From NCBI GenBank assembly GCA_913047625.1, contig CAJWUJ010000002.1, positions 98,175 to 162,174 on the forward strand: DNA of 64,000 nt, in the 5' to 3' direction. The notes under the pieces were generated by a model. It saw nothing but the letters and a program-made list of their open reading frames with translations. It made no database searches and was not told the DNA's origin. Below are positions 43,841 to 53,411 of this stretch, one piece after another. How positions within the stretch are numbered: position 1 is the stretch's first letter; every line of letters starts with the position of its first letter. The position numbers and the translations under genes were made by a program. The stretch is from an uncultured Dehalococcoidia bacterium. Lineage in GTDB: Bacteria > Chloroflexota > Dehalococcoidia > Lucifugimonadales > CAJWUJ01.

Positions 43841-45847
43841 CTATAGTGTATCAAATATAGGCGTTTTGCGGGCTGATGCTATATAACGATCTACGTCTTC
43901 TTGAAGCAGGAGACCGTCTTTATGTAGTTCTCTTGCCGCTTGGACTACAGCCTTAATGTATTGATCCTTTGAAGAAAATCTTTCCTGAACTGATAACCGT
44001 GGATCAGCGTTAGCAAGCCGTTCCGCTTTAGATAGGCTAAAAGGAAAGTAGCTTCCTGTAGTGCCGGTAGGTGCATTTTCAGCATAGCCAGGCAATCGCA
44101 TATTCCAACCTGTGTAGGTTGCTAGTGCGACTGTTACATCAGGAGTGCGAATCCCAGCTATCTCGTTCCCATCGTCATCAACTTGTGAAACATAGATAGG
44201 GTATTCCTTATCAAGGAGTTCTATAGGAGGTTCCTGTTCTAGGATGCCTTCCTTGAAGTTAGATCCGTGATCTTGAAAATGGACTCGGTTGATTAAGAAA
44301 GAGCAGAATACCCCCGGTATGGAAGGAAATTTGTCTCTTATTTGGTTAGCCTTGACAGCAGATTCATCGGATAAAACAGGGACTCTGCTTGAAGGAGGAG
44401 AAGTCTCTTTCCGTACCCATTGATCAAGTCTGTCTAGGAGGGCTCGTAGCAGAGGTGTGGAGTTAAGTGGATTTGGTTTATAACGCGTATGTCCAGCAAT
44501 TTCAGCTACCAATGGATCGAGGTTTCCTGGTAACGGATCTGCAAAGTGCTGGGAACTCGCGAACAAAAATACACGGGCTTTCTCGTTTTCTGGCAGGGCA
44601 TTGCCATTAAAATCAGTGTGTACGAGAGATCCACGCCTATCCCAATATTCTGAGGATGTTTGAGTATGAATGACCAGAGGATCGGTTTCAGGCCGCTTGA
44701 GGATTCCATCCTCTATATCACTGAATGGATCCGTGAGTACGGAGTAGGCGAAGGGAAATTGATCTGAAGGGTACAGATGTTCTGCGTGCTTCAATGGAAA
44801 TCTACCTGGCTGGGCGAACCGGTAATTTAAACAGACTCGTCCTCCTCCCGCAACGTGGGGAAAGATTCCGTCGAAAACTTTTTGCTGGTTGGGTGCTGCA
44901 TTGTAACCTTGGTAAACGAATTCGCGAAGGAATCTACCACTCTGTGATCGTCCCCAAGCATATGCCCTTTCTACTGGAGCATCTTTGCTGTATAGAGGAT
45001 TGGGGATCTGATTCGCATCCGCTTTTTCTGATTTCAAGAACCAGATGAGATCGCGGACACCAAGGAAACCTAGTCCTAGCACAGGCGGATTAATGGCAGT
45101 ATAGATAAGTTCGTAGATCAGTCCTGGTTTAAAACCTGATCGTAGGTAACAATGTTGATCAGAAGGAACAATTTGCCCATCAGTCTCTTGGTATCCAAAT
45201 ATCCATTCAGCTGGTTTTATTGGGATTCTTTCATCTTCTTCATACTCCCGATACGTTAGGGAAGCACTTGAGGTGTCCAGAGATGCCGTCGAGTAACTAT
45301 CGGTATACGAATTGCCACTCAGTGGAAGGCTAAATACGTCTTGGGTATCAACGATGAACTCCGATCGAACTAGTCCCTTTATAGGTTGACTGTTATGTGA
45401 GGGAATCGGAAGGTGCATAGTCAGTCTATGGTCACCAGAGCTAAGATCCCCCTGCCATCCAGACCAGACGATAGAATATCCTCTCCTCATCAAATAACCA
45501 TTCCCAGCATGTTCAGCAAGCATAGGTTTATTGCTGTGAACGGCATCGTTCATGAACTGCAGTAACCTTTTATTACCTCGGTTGTTAACGTCATATATTA
45601 ACGTTCCGTTTCCGCGGTCAAGAAAAAGTGGTTTTAGCATATAGAAATCTGTTGAGAATTCCACTAATCCCTCAGAATTGGTTGGAGCAAGGTTCAAGTC
45701 GACGATGGAGGCGTTCGTTGGGTTTTCTGGGTTAACAGAAAATAGAACAGTTCCTGAAATACATTCATACGACCCAACGTCTCCAAACAGCGCACCGTTT
45801 GCGAAGGGTTCTCTGTTCACTATTTGTAGCCGAATTTGTGTGTCCAT
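43841..45847 (-). CDS. Alpha/beta hydrolase domain protein (Abhydrolase_10 type), copy 2
   Basis: A 668-residue paralogue of the protein at 16.7-18.8 kb. Shared markers are EPFANGALFGDVGSYECISG at the start, the AGNGYLMRRGYSIVWSGWQGD segment, the serine motif GRSQSGRFLREFVYQGYN, and QHFADPLPG. The serine of GRSQSG is the expected nucleophile. No signal peptide. There is no ribosome site; TAAAAT lies 9 bases before the ATG, similar to the leaderless starts elsewhere in the window. Its neighbours are the selenoprotein peroxiredoxin and a DctP-like lipoprotein, neither clearly related. Confidence 0.83.
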   Translation of the reverse strand: MDTQIRLQIVNREPFANGALFGDVGSYECISGTVLFSVNPENPTNASIVDLNLAPTNSEGLVEFSTDFYMLKPLFLDRGNGTLIYDVNNRGNKRLLQFMNDAVHSNKPMLAEHAGNGYLMRRGYSIVWSGWQGDLSSGDHRLTMHLPIPSHNSQPIKGLVRSEFIVDTQDVFSLPLSGNSYTDSYSTASLDTSSASLTYREYEEDERIPIKPAEWIFGYQETDGQIVPSDQHCYLRSGFKPGLIYELIYTAINPPVLGLGFLGVRDLIWFLKSEKADANQIPNPLYSKDAPVERAYAWGRSQSGRFLREFVYQGYNAAPNQQKVFDGIFPHVAGGGRVCLNYRFAQPGRFPLKHAEHLYPSDQFPFAYSVLTDPFSDIEDGILKRPETDPLVIHTQTSSEYWDRRGSLVHTDFNGNALPENEKARVFLFASSQHFADPLPGNLDPLVAEIAGHTRYKPNPLNSTPLLRALLDRLDQWVRKETSPPSSRVPVLSDESAVKANQIRDKFPSIPGVFCSFLINRVHFQDHGSNFKEGILEQEPPIELLDKEYPIYVSQVDDDGNEIAGIRTPDVTVALATYTGWNMRLPGYAENAPTGTTGSYFPFSLSKAERLANADPRLSVQERFSSKDQYIKAVVQAARELHKDGLLLQEDVDRYIASARKTPIFDTL

Positions 45848-45916
45848 AGTTGAATGATTTTACTAGAAAATAGTCGATAAGGGATAGCTATTAATCTGTT
45901 TTGTGCCTCATGAGCA

Positions 45917-46990
45917 CTAATTGGATAAGTTTTGTGCCATTGAAAGGAATTTATTTGCTTCGGGTCCTATTCGTTGTGCCCAATCATCGATGCTACCTTT
46001 CAATAGCTGGGTTAGTTCTGCTGCCATTGCTTCAGACAGAGGTGATGGGGAGAAAGTGTTTTTGGACCCGAAACGAGTATCACTTCCTTGCTCCATTTGT
46101 GTCATCCAGAAATTTCTATTCATTGCAGATAATTCAAGTCCAACTGAGTTTAGAATAGTCATTGTATCGTCGGGGATAGAAAAATGAGCATCAACATTAA
46201 AAACAGACTCAGCGTACCCTCCACAGGCAGGAAGAACAGTGTAATAGGGAGTGATCTCTTGAAAGTCATTTGATGCAGCGGCAGAAATGCTAGTAATTGC
46301 CGCATCAACCTGTCCATCTTTGAGAGATTGGTAAGTGTCTTCCCAGGGTATTTGAGAAGCTGTTATCCCTAGGGAAGATAATTGGTTTACCCCAAGGGCT
46401 GTATTATGACGAATCTTCATATCGAGAAAGCTTTGAATGTCCGTAAGTGGTTCTTTTGTGAAAATTGCTTGTTGGGGGTAGGTGAAAGAGCCATAACTAG
46501 GATCAATTATAAGTCTGTGGTCATTGTCATATATTTCACTGCGCAACGGTTTAGTCGCGTAAAACATGTCCTCAGCTTGGTCATATGATGTACACAGTCC
46601 CATGAGATGATAGATATTCATTTCCGGAGAATCTAGAGTCAGATACATTGGAACTGTTTCCCACATAGCAAAGACTCCTTCTCTAACAAGGTTTATCCCG
46701 TGACCTCCGGAATATCCTAGGGTGTCGTAATTTGTGTACGTTATCTGGAAATAGTTAGCAGTGAGTTTTTGGAGCCGCGCGTTTGCAGCTGAATGATTTT
46801 GAGCTATTGGGTGTGTAGCATTGTAGATTCCTCCCCATGTCCATTTTACATTTGCAGGCACATTTTTTTGCTGAGGTATGGGAATCGGTTGTACAGATAT
46901 ATCCTTGGATTCCGTAGGTGCTCCACATCCAGCCAGTAGTGAATGGAAAATGCAGCAAAACAGAATCAGAAGTGTGCTGAATTTTTTCAT
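45917..46990 (-). CDS. DctP-like TRAP solute-binding lipoprotein, orphan
   Basis: A 357-residue protein with a lipoprotein signal peptide: basic MKKF, hydrophobic core, lipobox LLAGC with Cys about residue 21. The second half matches DctP-type TRAP binding proteins: FLDMKIRHNTALG (the conserved Arg that grips a carboxylate), LGITASQIPWEDTYQSLKDGQVDAAIT. TRAP systems need DctQ and DctM membrane subunits; none is encoded nearby, so it either serves a distant transporter or acts as a binding lipoprotein alone. The expected ligand is an organic acid. No ribosome site was evident. Confidence 0.83.
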   Translation of the reverse strand: MKKFSTLLILFCCIFHSLLAGCGAPTESKDISVQPIPIPQQKNVPANVKWTWGGIYNATHPIAQNHSAANARLQKLTANYFQITYTNYDTLGYSGGHGINLVREGVFAMWETVPMYLTLDSPEMNIYHLMGLCTSYDQAEDMFYATKPLRSEIYDNDHRLIIDPSYGSFTYPQQAIFTKEPLTDIQSFLDMKIRHNTALGVNQLSSLGITASQIPWEDTYQSLKDGQVDAAITSISAAASNDFQEITPYYTVLPACGGYAESVFNVDAHFSIPDDTMTILNSVGLELSAMNRNFWMTQMEQGSDTRFGSKNTFSPSPLSEAMAAELTQLLKGSIDDWAQRIGPEANKFLSMAQNLSN

Positions 46991-47107
46991 AAAGTAGCGT
47001 AGTTACGAAGGTTACGAGTTTGTCGTCTAGCGTTAACCAGTACGATATCCTGATTATACAAGTGATGAAGATTCAGTGCGAGTAGATGGAAAGAAACATC
47101 TAGATTC

Positions 47108-47710
47108 TTAGTCTGTCCAGTTTATAACCATATCGCGCTGTTTTTGGTTCTGTGGAGACGCTCTAAACTTGCTTGCCGTGTTATTCCGAAGGCTGTCCAA
47201 TAATAACAGTGCCTCATCCCCGGAATATCCATGTCTAGCTAGATAGCATCCTACAACTAAACCGGTTCGTCCTAGTCCGCGAAAACAGTGAAGGTATATA
47301 GGTTGATTCTTTTTGATTTTGTCATCTATGCAATTCAGAATTGCTTGCATGAATGATTTTGAAGGGACGTTGCGATCCATGATGGGGAACCTGTGATGCT
47401 GGATAATCATGTTTTGGTTTGTGGCAAGCTGATCGAGCTTGTCAAAATACTCGAAGCGTTCATTAGTTTCTGTGAGATCGATAATATGTTTTATGTTTGC
47501 ATTTATAATAGACTGATGTCGTTGTTTAGAGGTATGAAAATAATGGTACTTGGTTTTATGGAGACCAACGATAGTGTGCGTACAGGAAATAAGCGTTGTT
47601 AGAGGATTATATGAATAGTGCGTTCCTGGATAGTCACCTGCTAGGAATTTATTTGGTACGACCCAGTACGAGAAAGGATTAGGATTGTGATTGGTTTGAT
47701 TAGCATCCAT
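47108..47710 (-). CDS. Dual-specificity/tyrosine-phosphatase-like protein
   Basis: A cysteine phosphatase of about 200 residues with the P-loop HCFRGLGRTG (CX5R) and a probable general-acid Asp upstream in FPIMDRNVPS. The fold resembles archaeal and bacterial dual-specificity phosphatases that act on phosphoproteins or phospho-sugars or lipids. The ORF track starts at a TTG only two bases after a perfect TATAAT (47725-47730), which cannot be the start of a transcript from that promoter; the ATG at 47710 is chosen. Divergent from oligoribonuclease; their promoters share the short gap. Confidence 0.82.
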   Translation of the reverse strand: MDANQTNHNPNPFSYWVVPNKFLAGDYPGTHYSYNPLTTLISCTHTIVGLHKTKYHYFHTSKQRHQSIINANIKHIIDLTETNERFEYFDKLDQLATNQNMIIQHHRFPIMDRNVPSKSFMQAILNCIDDKIKKNQPIYLHCFRGLGRTGLVVGCYLARHGYSGDEALLLLDSLRNNTASKFRASPQNQKQRDMVINWTD

Positions 47711-47724
47711 GATGTGCACCAAAC

Positions 47725-47730
47725 ATTATA
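47725..47730 (-). promoter_or_regulatory. -10 element of the phosphatase gene
   Basis: Minus-strand TATAAT 14 bases before the ATG at 47710. A -35 box at standard spacing is weak. Confidence 0.35.
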
Positions 47731-47753
47731 CGAATTAAGAGAAAGGTTCAATA

Positions 47754-48311
47754 ATGCAAGATGATAAATTAAGTAGATTAATATGGATCGATCTTGAAAT
47801 GACTGGTCTTCGTGATGAGGACGTGATTGTTGAGATTGCAACGCTTGTCACTGATGCATTTCTTAATGTTTTGGCAGAAGGTCCTGAAATTGCAATTTTT
47901 AGAACTGAGGAAGAATTAACTGGGATTGATCCTTGGGTGAAAGAACAACATACATCTTCGGGGCTATTAACTCGCGTGAAAGCGTCTGAAATTACTCTCC
48001 AAGAGGCTGAAAAACAAACATTAACATTTCTATCAGCTTGGGCAGAACCAGGTACTTTGCCTTTGTGTGGCAACTCAGTATCAACTGACCGTAGGTTTAT
48101 CCGCAAGGAAATGCCAGGTCTCGATCAATTCTTGCACTACAGGATTGTTGATGTGTCGACTGTCAAAGAACTGGTTCACAGGTGGTATCCTGAGATGATC
48201 GCTCCTGAAAAACAATCATCTCACACGGCTCTGGCTGATATCAGAGAAAGTATCGAAGAATTATTATGGTACAGGAATAATGTCTTTTTACCATCCAAAC
48301 CTGACGCGTAA
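47754..48311 (+). CDS. orn: Oligoribonuclease
   Basis: Degrades two- to five-base RNA oligomers (including pGpG from c-di-GMP turnover) to nucleotides. The 185-residue DEDDh exonuclease has WIDLEMTGL (D13, E15), the GNSVSTDRRF second Asp, and HTALADIRESI carrying His and the last Asp, with the Orn-specific WVKEQHTSSGLL segment. AAAGG precedes the ATG. Convergent with the S15 hydrolase gene. Confidence 0.96.
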   Translation: MQDDKLSRLIWIDLEMTGLRDEDVIVEIATLVTDAFLNVLAEGPEIAIFRTEEELTGIDPWVKEQHTSSGLLTRVKASEITLQEAEKQTLTFLSAWAEPGTLPLCGNSVSTDRRFIRKEMPGLDQFLHYRIVDVSTVKELVHRWYPEMIAPEKQSSHTALADIRESIEELLWYRNNVFLPSKPDA

Positions 48312-48312
48312 A

Positions 48313-50058
48313 TTAGCGGTCAAGAATTGGGAGGAGTATATGCGACGGGTAACTTGTAGTATGTAATACGGTTTGGGTAGCTTTTATAACATCTGCACTC
48401 TCGCCTAGTGGCAGCCCTGTGTTTGCATTGGCATTGTAGCGAGGGAAATTACTCGATGATATTTCTAAACGGATTCGATGGCCAGCTTTGAATAGATTAC
48501 TGGTAGATTTTAAATCAATGGTGTAACGATACACTGTACCAGGATCAATAAGTTCTTGTTGTGATGTACCATTCCTGTAGCGAGCTCTGATAATTCCCTC
48601 CGCTATATTCTTGGCAGTGCCACATTCGGTAACCTCGACAAGTTTGGCGGTGAAATCGGTATCTATTGCTGTCGTTGCGGCGTAGAGTACCACGGCAACT
48701 GGACCTGTAACCTCGGTATCCTGTTCTAGGACTGGGCTTGTATAGACAAGTACATCGTCTCTAGTTTCTACTTCCGATTGGTCAAATGGGCCCGCTGGTT
48801 CTGTAATAGCGTAGCAGCACAAGTTCCCTCCTCTTGTAGGAACAGGATTGAGAGGATCGAAGACGAAAGTGTCCTCGGGTTCATCTTGTGGTGATTGTCT
48901 AGTTAATGAGCCGTCTCCATGTAGGGAGTTGGCTTTCCCTTTACTGTGTAGGAAATACTCTAAATACTGTATGTCTGCGGGTGGCCATTGGGATTCTTCT
49001 CTCCACTCGTTCTTACCCATAACAAAAATTTTGACCGCGGGCTCGGATAAGATTCCTGTATCTTCTTCCTTCAACCACTGATCAAACCAGCGCAGTTGGG
49101 CTCCGTCAGAGTCTATAAGAGCCTTTAAACCAAAATCAAAAGAACCAGTTTGATTACTGAAAGGGAATGGAGTATGAGCCCATGGACCGATAAGAAGTTT
49201 TTGTGAGGAACGAGCAATGTCACTACCACCGTTCGCTTGCATGCCTACAAAATTTTTAAGCGTTCCACCGATGAAAATATCGTACCAGCCGCCGTAGTTG
49301 AATGCAGGAACAGTCACTGCACTATAATTGTCCTCAATTTTCCATGGTTTCCAGTAATCATCATCTGTTTCGTGTTTGATCCAGTCATAGTAGTATGGAG
49401 CAAGTCCTTCGCGTTTGAGAGGTGGAAAGTCCATTAATGGAAGGTGGCGCATGTATTCAACAAGATTGTTGTTTGCCTCTACTAATTTTGACCGGTCATT
49501 AAGTGCGGCTGGTAGATGACTAGAAATGCGCTGAAGATTTGCTAAAGTCAACTGACTGGTAGCCCATGATGCCGCGAACCATAGCTGGAAAGCTCCCCCT
49601 TCATATGTCCAACCGTCGTAGTATTGTGACGCGGTTACGCCGGGTGCCAGAGCTTTTAGGTAACCTGGTGTGGCAATTGCAGCTAGCCACTGTGTAGCAC
49701 CAACGTACGATCTGCCGTACATGCCGACAGAACCAGTGGACCATGACTGAGTCCCGCACCAGTCAATGGTATCAACTCCGTCTGATGTTTCATCTTTAAA
49801 ATTGTAGAAAACACCTTCAGATGCAAATCTGCCTCGAACATCTTGAATAACTACAGCATACCCGGAGGAAGCTGCTCTGATAGGATCAATGGTGAAGACG
49901 GAACCAAGACGGTTCGACTTATCATAGGGTGTCCTTTGGAGGAGAACAGGATGTTTTTCCCTACTATCGGGACGATAAACATCTGCACGAAGCAGTGTGC
50001 CGTCACGCATTGGGATGTTTACATTTTGGTCTACAACGATAGAAGAGTATTGCGCCAT
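48313..50058 (-). CDS. CocE/NonD family hydrolase (X-Pro dipeptidyl-peptidase S15 type)
   Basis: A 581-residue serine hydrolase with the S15 pattern: MRDGTLLRADVYRP start, LQRTPYDK, QDVRGRFASEG, and the nucleophile motif MYGRSYVGATQ. The C-terminal jelly-roll domain (from about residue 330) contains GHRIRLEISSSNFPRYN. The family includes cocaine esterase, glutaryl acylase and Xaa-Pro peptidases, so amide and ester substrates are both possible. GGAGG precedes the ATG. Single gene. Confidence 0.92.
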   Translation of the reverse strand: MAQYSSIVVDQNVNIPMRDGTLLRADVYRPDSREKHPVLLQRTPYDKSNRLGSVFTIDPIRAASSGYAVVIQDVRGRFASEGVFYNFKDETSDGVDTIDWCGTQSWSTGSVGMYGRSYVGATQWLAAIATPGYLKALAPGVTASQYYDGWTYEGGAFQLWFAASWATSQLTLANLQRISSHLPAALNDRSKLVEANNNLVEYMRHLPLMDFPPLKREGLAPYYYDWIKHETDDDYWKPWKIEDNYSAVTVPAFNYGGWYDIFIGGTLKNFVGMQANGGSDIARSSQKLLIGPWAHTPFPFSNQTGSFDFGLKALIDSDGAQLRWFDQWLKEEDTGILSEPAVKIFVMGKNEWREESQWPPADIQYLEYFLHSKGKANSLHGDGSLTRQSPQDEPEDTFVFDPLNPVPTRGGNLCCYAITEPAGPFDQSEVETRDDVLVYTSPVLEQDTEVTGPVAVVLYAATTAIDTDFTAKLVEVTECGTAKNIAEGIIRARYRNGTSQQELIDPGTVYRYTIDLKSTSNLFKAGHRIRLEISSSNFPRYNANANTGLPLGESADVIKATQTVLHTTSYPSHILLPILDR

Positions 50059-50159
50059 TCAGGGTTCCTCCTTGCCTTGAATAGATGTATAGAAGAATAT
50101 ACTGTAGGTTCTACTAAAGCACAAGAACAGTCTTTTCTGTGAACACCAAGGCCTCAGTT

Positions 50160-50612
50160 TTAATGTACTAGGGTTTTCTTCATAGTGCAGTGTCGAATTC
50201 CAACCTCATCAAAAGGACGTCCGTCTTGTCGGTATCCAAGATATGAATAGAACTCCTTAACATACTCTTGGGCGTGTAAAACTATTTCCTGAAGATTTTT
50301 TTTACGAGCTTTATGTTCCAAAAAACCTAGGATAAGACTTCCTACACCTTGACGCCGGAAGGAAGGGTCAACAGCCATTCTACCAATAGATCCCGTTGTC
50401 TTTGAGACCGTGATAAGTCTGCCGGTACCAATAACTGTCTCAGCACTTGTTACTATCGCATGGAGTGCATCTTGGTCTAGTTCGTCAAGTTCGATTTCTG
50501 CAGAAATGCCTTGTTCATCTACGAAAACCGTGTGTCGAAGTTGATATACAGCTTTTCGTTCTGACAGAGACGTCACTTCTTTGATGCTGTAAGGTCTTGA
50601 TTGCATAGTCAT
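50160..50612 (-). CDS. GNAT family N-acetyltransferase (ElaA/YjcF-like)
   Basis: An acetyl-CoA-dependent acetyltransferase of about 150 residues. LRHTVFVDEQGISAEIELDELDQDA and GSIGRMAVDPSFRRQGVGSLI show the GNAT core with the RRQGVG pyrophosphate loop. The track starts at a TTG without ribosome site; the ATG at 50612 is more likely. The gene follows the Yip1-like gene on the same strand. Substrate unknown. Confidence 0.85.
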   Translation of the reverse strand: MTMQSRPYSIKEVTSLSERKAVYQLRHTVFVDEQGISAEIELDELDQDALHAIVTSAETVIGTGRLITVSKTTGSIGRMAVDPSFRRQGVGSLILGFLEHKARKKNLQEIVLHAQEYVKEFYSYLGYRQDGRPFDEVGIRHCTMKKTLVH

Positions 50613-50657
50613 TATCGTGTCGGTATGGTCAATATTACATAAAGTAAGATCCAATGG

Positions 50658-51212
50658 TTATGAAAAAATACTTTGGAATACAAAAGAACAACTGACAGCG
50701 ACGGCATATCCGGCTACTACAACCAGAATAGCTCTAATAGTTGACTTGTAGTCCAGTGCAGCTCGCACGGCTATAACGGTAGCTGCAAGGGTCCAGGAAA
50801 CGCAGGCTAGCCCAAGCCACAAAGCAAGCACTTCTGCGAACGTGACTACAAGCGGTGTCGAGAATAGAAACAAGTTAGGTGTTTGAGCAAATCCGATGGT
50901 TCGGGCAACCTCGCCCCAAGTGGCTTGTGTTTGATTGGTATTAAAGAGAGTTACGCCTATAACATAGATGACTCCTGCTAAAAGAGCCCAGTAGATGATA
51001 CCTTGCACTACGGCGAAGAGAGTATCACTTATAGACCAGCTGACTGGAACAGAGGAATTGGAATTTTCTAGCAGTACAAGAAACCAGACAGAAATTGCTA
51101 ATTGAGAGAGCACAACAACGAGTACCGCTTGTATCGTTGCTCCTCGATCAGATTCAATCTCTTCATAGATTTCATCTTTTAATAGTAAGGCACCAATTAT
51201 GCGTCTCAGCAT
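50658..51212 (-). CDS. Yip1-like integral membrane protein
   Basis: A 184-residue membrane protein with five hydrophobic helices and the opening MLRRIIGALLLKDEIYEEIESD. The pattern, including the TWGEVARTIGFAQTPNLF segment, is that of Yip1-domain bacterial proteins of unknown role. It precedes the GNAT gene on the same strand. Confidence 0.75.
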   Translation of the reverse strand: MLRRIIGALLLKDEIYEEIESDRGATIQAVLVVVLSQLAISVWFLVLLENSNSSVPVSWSISDTLFAVVQGIIYWALLAGVIYVIGVTLFNTNQTQATWGEVARTIGFAQTPNLFLFSTPLVVTFAEVLALWLGLACVSWTLAATVIAVRAALDYKSTIRAILVVVAGYAVAVSCSFVFQSIFS

Positions 51213-51272
51213 TTCCGTAAACTCCGATCAAGGTTGTTTTTGAGGTGACTTGATGGTTTTCTCCAGCGAGTA

Positions 51273-52028
51273 CTATTCTGCAGTCCATCCCCCATCAATA
51301 ACCAGTTCAGACCCAGTGACAAAAGAAGACTCATCACTCGCGAGATAGACAGCTCCATAAGCAATATCTTCTCCTGTACCAATCCGTCCTAGTGGAATTT
51401 TGTCGAGATGGCTTTTAAGAGTCGAAGTTCCAGGTTTGAGACGCTCGTTAGTGAATGGAGTGAGAACAACGCCAGGGTGAATGGAATTAACGCGGATATG
51501 TTCGTGAGCATGCCTGATTGCAGTAACCTTGGAAAAAATACGCACTGCTCCTTTAGACGTTTGGTAGGCGGGTGAACTAAGTTTACTTCCTACCATTCCC
51601 ATCTGAGAAGAAAGATTTATAATAGATCCTCCTCCATTACTGCGCATTGCAGGAATGACCGATTTTGTCCCCAGAAATACTCCTTTGACGTTCACCGCCA
51701 TAACTTTGTCCCAATCTTCTTCACTGGTATTCTCGATATCAGAACGGTCACGGATAGCAGCATTATTAACGAGGATATCCACTTTGCCGAAACGTTGTAT
51801 AGTTGTATTTACTGCGTTAGTCCATGCTGTTTGATCAGTGACATCCATCGGTATAAATACGACTGAAAGACCTTTGTTCTGTAAGCTAGTTTCGAGTTTC
51901 CGCCCCTCAGCTTGGAGTGTATCCAAGAGTACTACCGATGCTCCTTCTTGAGCAAAGAGAGTCGCTATAGATTCGCCTATTCCTTGTGCAGAGCCAGTCA
52001 CTATGGCTACTTTTGAGTGTAATCTCAT
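51273..52028 (-). CDS. Short-chain dehydrogenase/reductase (SDR)
   Basis: A 251-residue classical SDR: TGSAQGIGE cofactor motif, NNAA, catalytic Ser in INLSSQMG and the YQTSK catalytic Tyr-Lys pair. The Asp at the end of the second strand (VVLLDTLQ) suggests NAD rather than NADP. It acts on an unknown alcohol or ketone. Its ATG overlaps the stop of the upstream MFS gene (ATGA), so carrier and enzyme are made together, suggesting that the SDR acts on the transported compound. Confidence 0.93.
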   Translation of the reverse strand: MRLHSKVAIVTGSAQGIGESIATLFAQEGASVVLLDTLQAEGRKLETSLQNKGLSVVFIPMDVTDQTAWTNAVNTTIQRFGKVDILVNNAAIRDRSDIENTSEEDWDKVMAVNVKGVFLGTKSVIPAMRSNGGGSIINLSSQMGMVGSKLSSPAYQTSKGAVRIFSKVTAIRHAHEHIRVNSIHPGVVLTPFTNERLKPGTSTLKSHLDKIPLGRIGTGEDIAYGAVYLASDESSFVTGSELVIDGGWTAE

Positions 52029-53314
52029 GGTTTTCCTTTAGTTGGAGGACTTGCTGCTAAGGCAGCTATGATACATATTATAGGTAAAATTACGAACAGT
52101 AAAATGGCTTGATCGAACGAATTTATGAGGTCTGAAACAAATGAGATTGAAAGCGGTCCTAGCGCTGAGGAAGCTACCATCATGCACGTTGCTGCGCCTT
52201 GGATACTTCCAATGTAAGTTCTACCGTAGTAATTAGCGAAAATCACAGAATATACGGCGTGCGCAAAACCTCCCGTTCCACCCAAGATGATCCCGTAGAC
52301 AATTGCTTGCCACACCGAATTGACGTTTAGAATCATTAAGATGCATAGAATCATCCCAACTTGGCCAATAGCAGTTAAGTATCTATTTGGTATTTTATCC
52401 GACAGAATGCCTCCGAGGAGCGATCCCGAAAGGGCTGCAAAAGCAGATACAGAGAAAATTGATGCTGCGATCCCAGGATCCAAACCTCTGGCTGTAAGTA
52501 ATGGCATCTGGAGGAAAGTCAGTCCGGTTGAAATTAAGCTTGGGGATGAGCCGGCAATAAGTAGCAACCAAAACGCTTTTGTTTGCATCGCTTCATTTAA
52601 TGACCATCCTGAATGCGCTGGACTAGATGTACGGTTAATTTTTGTTCCTGTCTGGTTGTTAGCAAAGCCGTCACCGTCTGGCTTTGTTCCGATCGATTCA
52701 GGACTTCTGCGTATTGCCAACAATGCAATTGGGAGAAACATAAACCAAATACATCCAGTGAAAACTTGCCATGTTTTTCTCCACCCAAATGCCATAATTA
52801 AAACATGGTTTAATGGAGGAAGAATCGCTCTGCCAGCTGCGCTGCCCAGCAAGTTAATAGACATTGCCTTGCCTCTATGACGAACAAACCAGATTGCAAT
52901 AAGAGTTGCGGGTATAAGACTTAATGCTCCTTGTCCGAATGTACGTAAAGCTACAAAACCAGAGAATAATTCAAGGGAGTTTGAGATCGTACTCATCCAG
53001 AGTGTGGAAGCGCCAAAAATAGCAGCTATCGAGACTGTCATTATACGAGTGCCTAGTTTGTCAATTAATTTCCCTATAAATACTACAAAAATTGCGGCAA
53101 GTAGCGATCCAAGGGTATATAGCCCAGCTATTTCTGTCAGGGATAATCCCAACTCTTGTCGAATGGGTTCAATAAATAGTGAAATTGAATAGGTTTGACC
53201 AGGTCCCGAAATAAAGGTAGTCAAGGATGCTATACCCAGAATTATCCATCCATAGTAGAAGGGTATCTTATTGACGAAACTTTGTTTAGGTAGCCTTATG
53301 TCTGGATCCGTCAT
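52025..53314 (-). CDS. MFS transporter (OFA / monocarboxylate-like)
   Basis: A carrier of about 12 helices opening with PFYYGWIILGIASLTTFISGPGQTYSIS, the signature of oxalate:formate antiporter and monocarboxylate-like MFS proteins, and with GKLIDKLGTRIM after TM2. A carboxylic acid is the likely cargo. The track starts at a TTG at 53368; the ATG at 53314 is preferred because it lies just before the first conserved residues. Translationally coupled to the SDR downstream. Confidence 0.88.
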   Translation of the reverse strand: MTDPDIRLPKQSFVNKIPFYYGWIILGIASLTTFISGPGQTYSISLFIEPIRQELGLSLTEIAGLYTLGSLLAAIFVVFIGKLIDKLGTRIMTVSIAAIFGASTLWMSTISNSLELFSGFVALRTFGQGALSLIPATLIAIWFVRHRGKAMSINLLGSAAGRAILPPLNHVLIMAFGWRKTWQVFTGCIWFMFLPIALLAIRRSPESIGTKPDGDGFANNQTGTKINRTSSPAHSGWSLNEAMQTKAFWLLLIAGSSPSLISTGLTFLQMPLLTARGLDPGIAASIFSVSAFAALSGSLLGGILSDKIPNRYLTAIGQVGMILCILMILNVNSVWQAIVYGIILGGTGGFAHAVYSVIFANYYGRTYIGSIQGAATCMMVASSALGPLSISFVSDLINSFDQAILLFVILPIICIIAALAASPPTKGKP

Positions 53315-53411
53315 ATTGGTTAATGATCCAAATCCATTTGTGCTAGTATCACAAGTGAGATGAAGCAATAGAGGGAATGCATATGCTCAATTCTAGCACA
53401 CTCGGGAAGGT

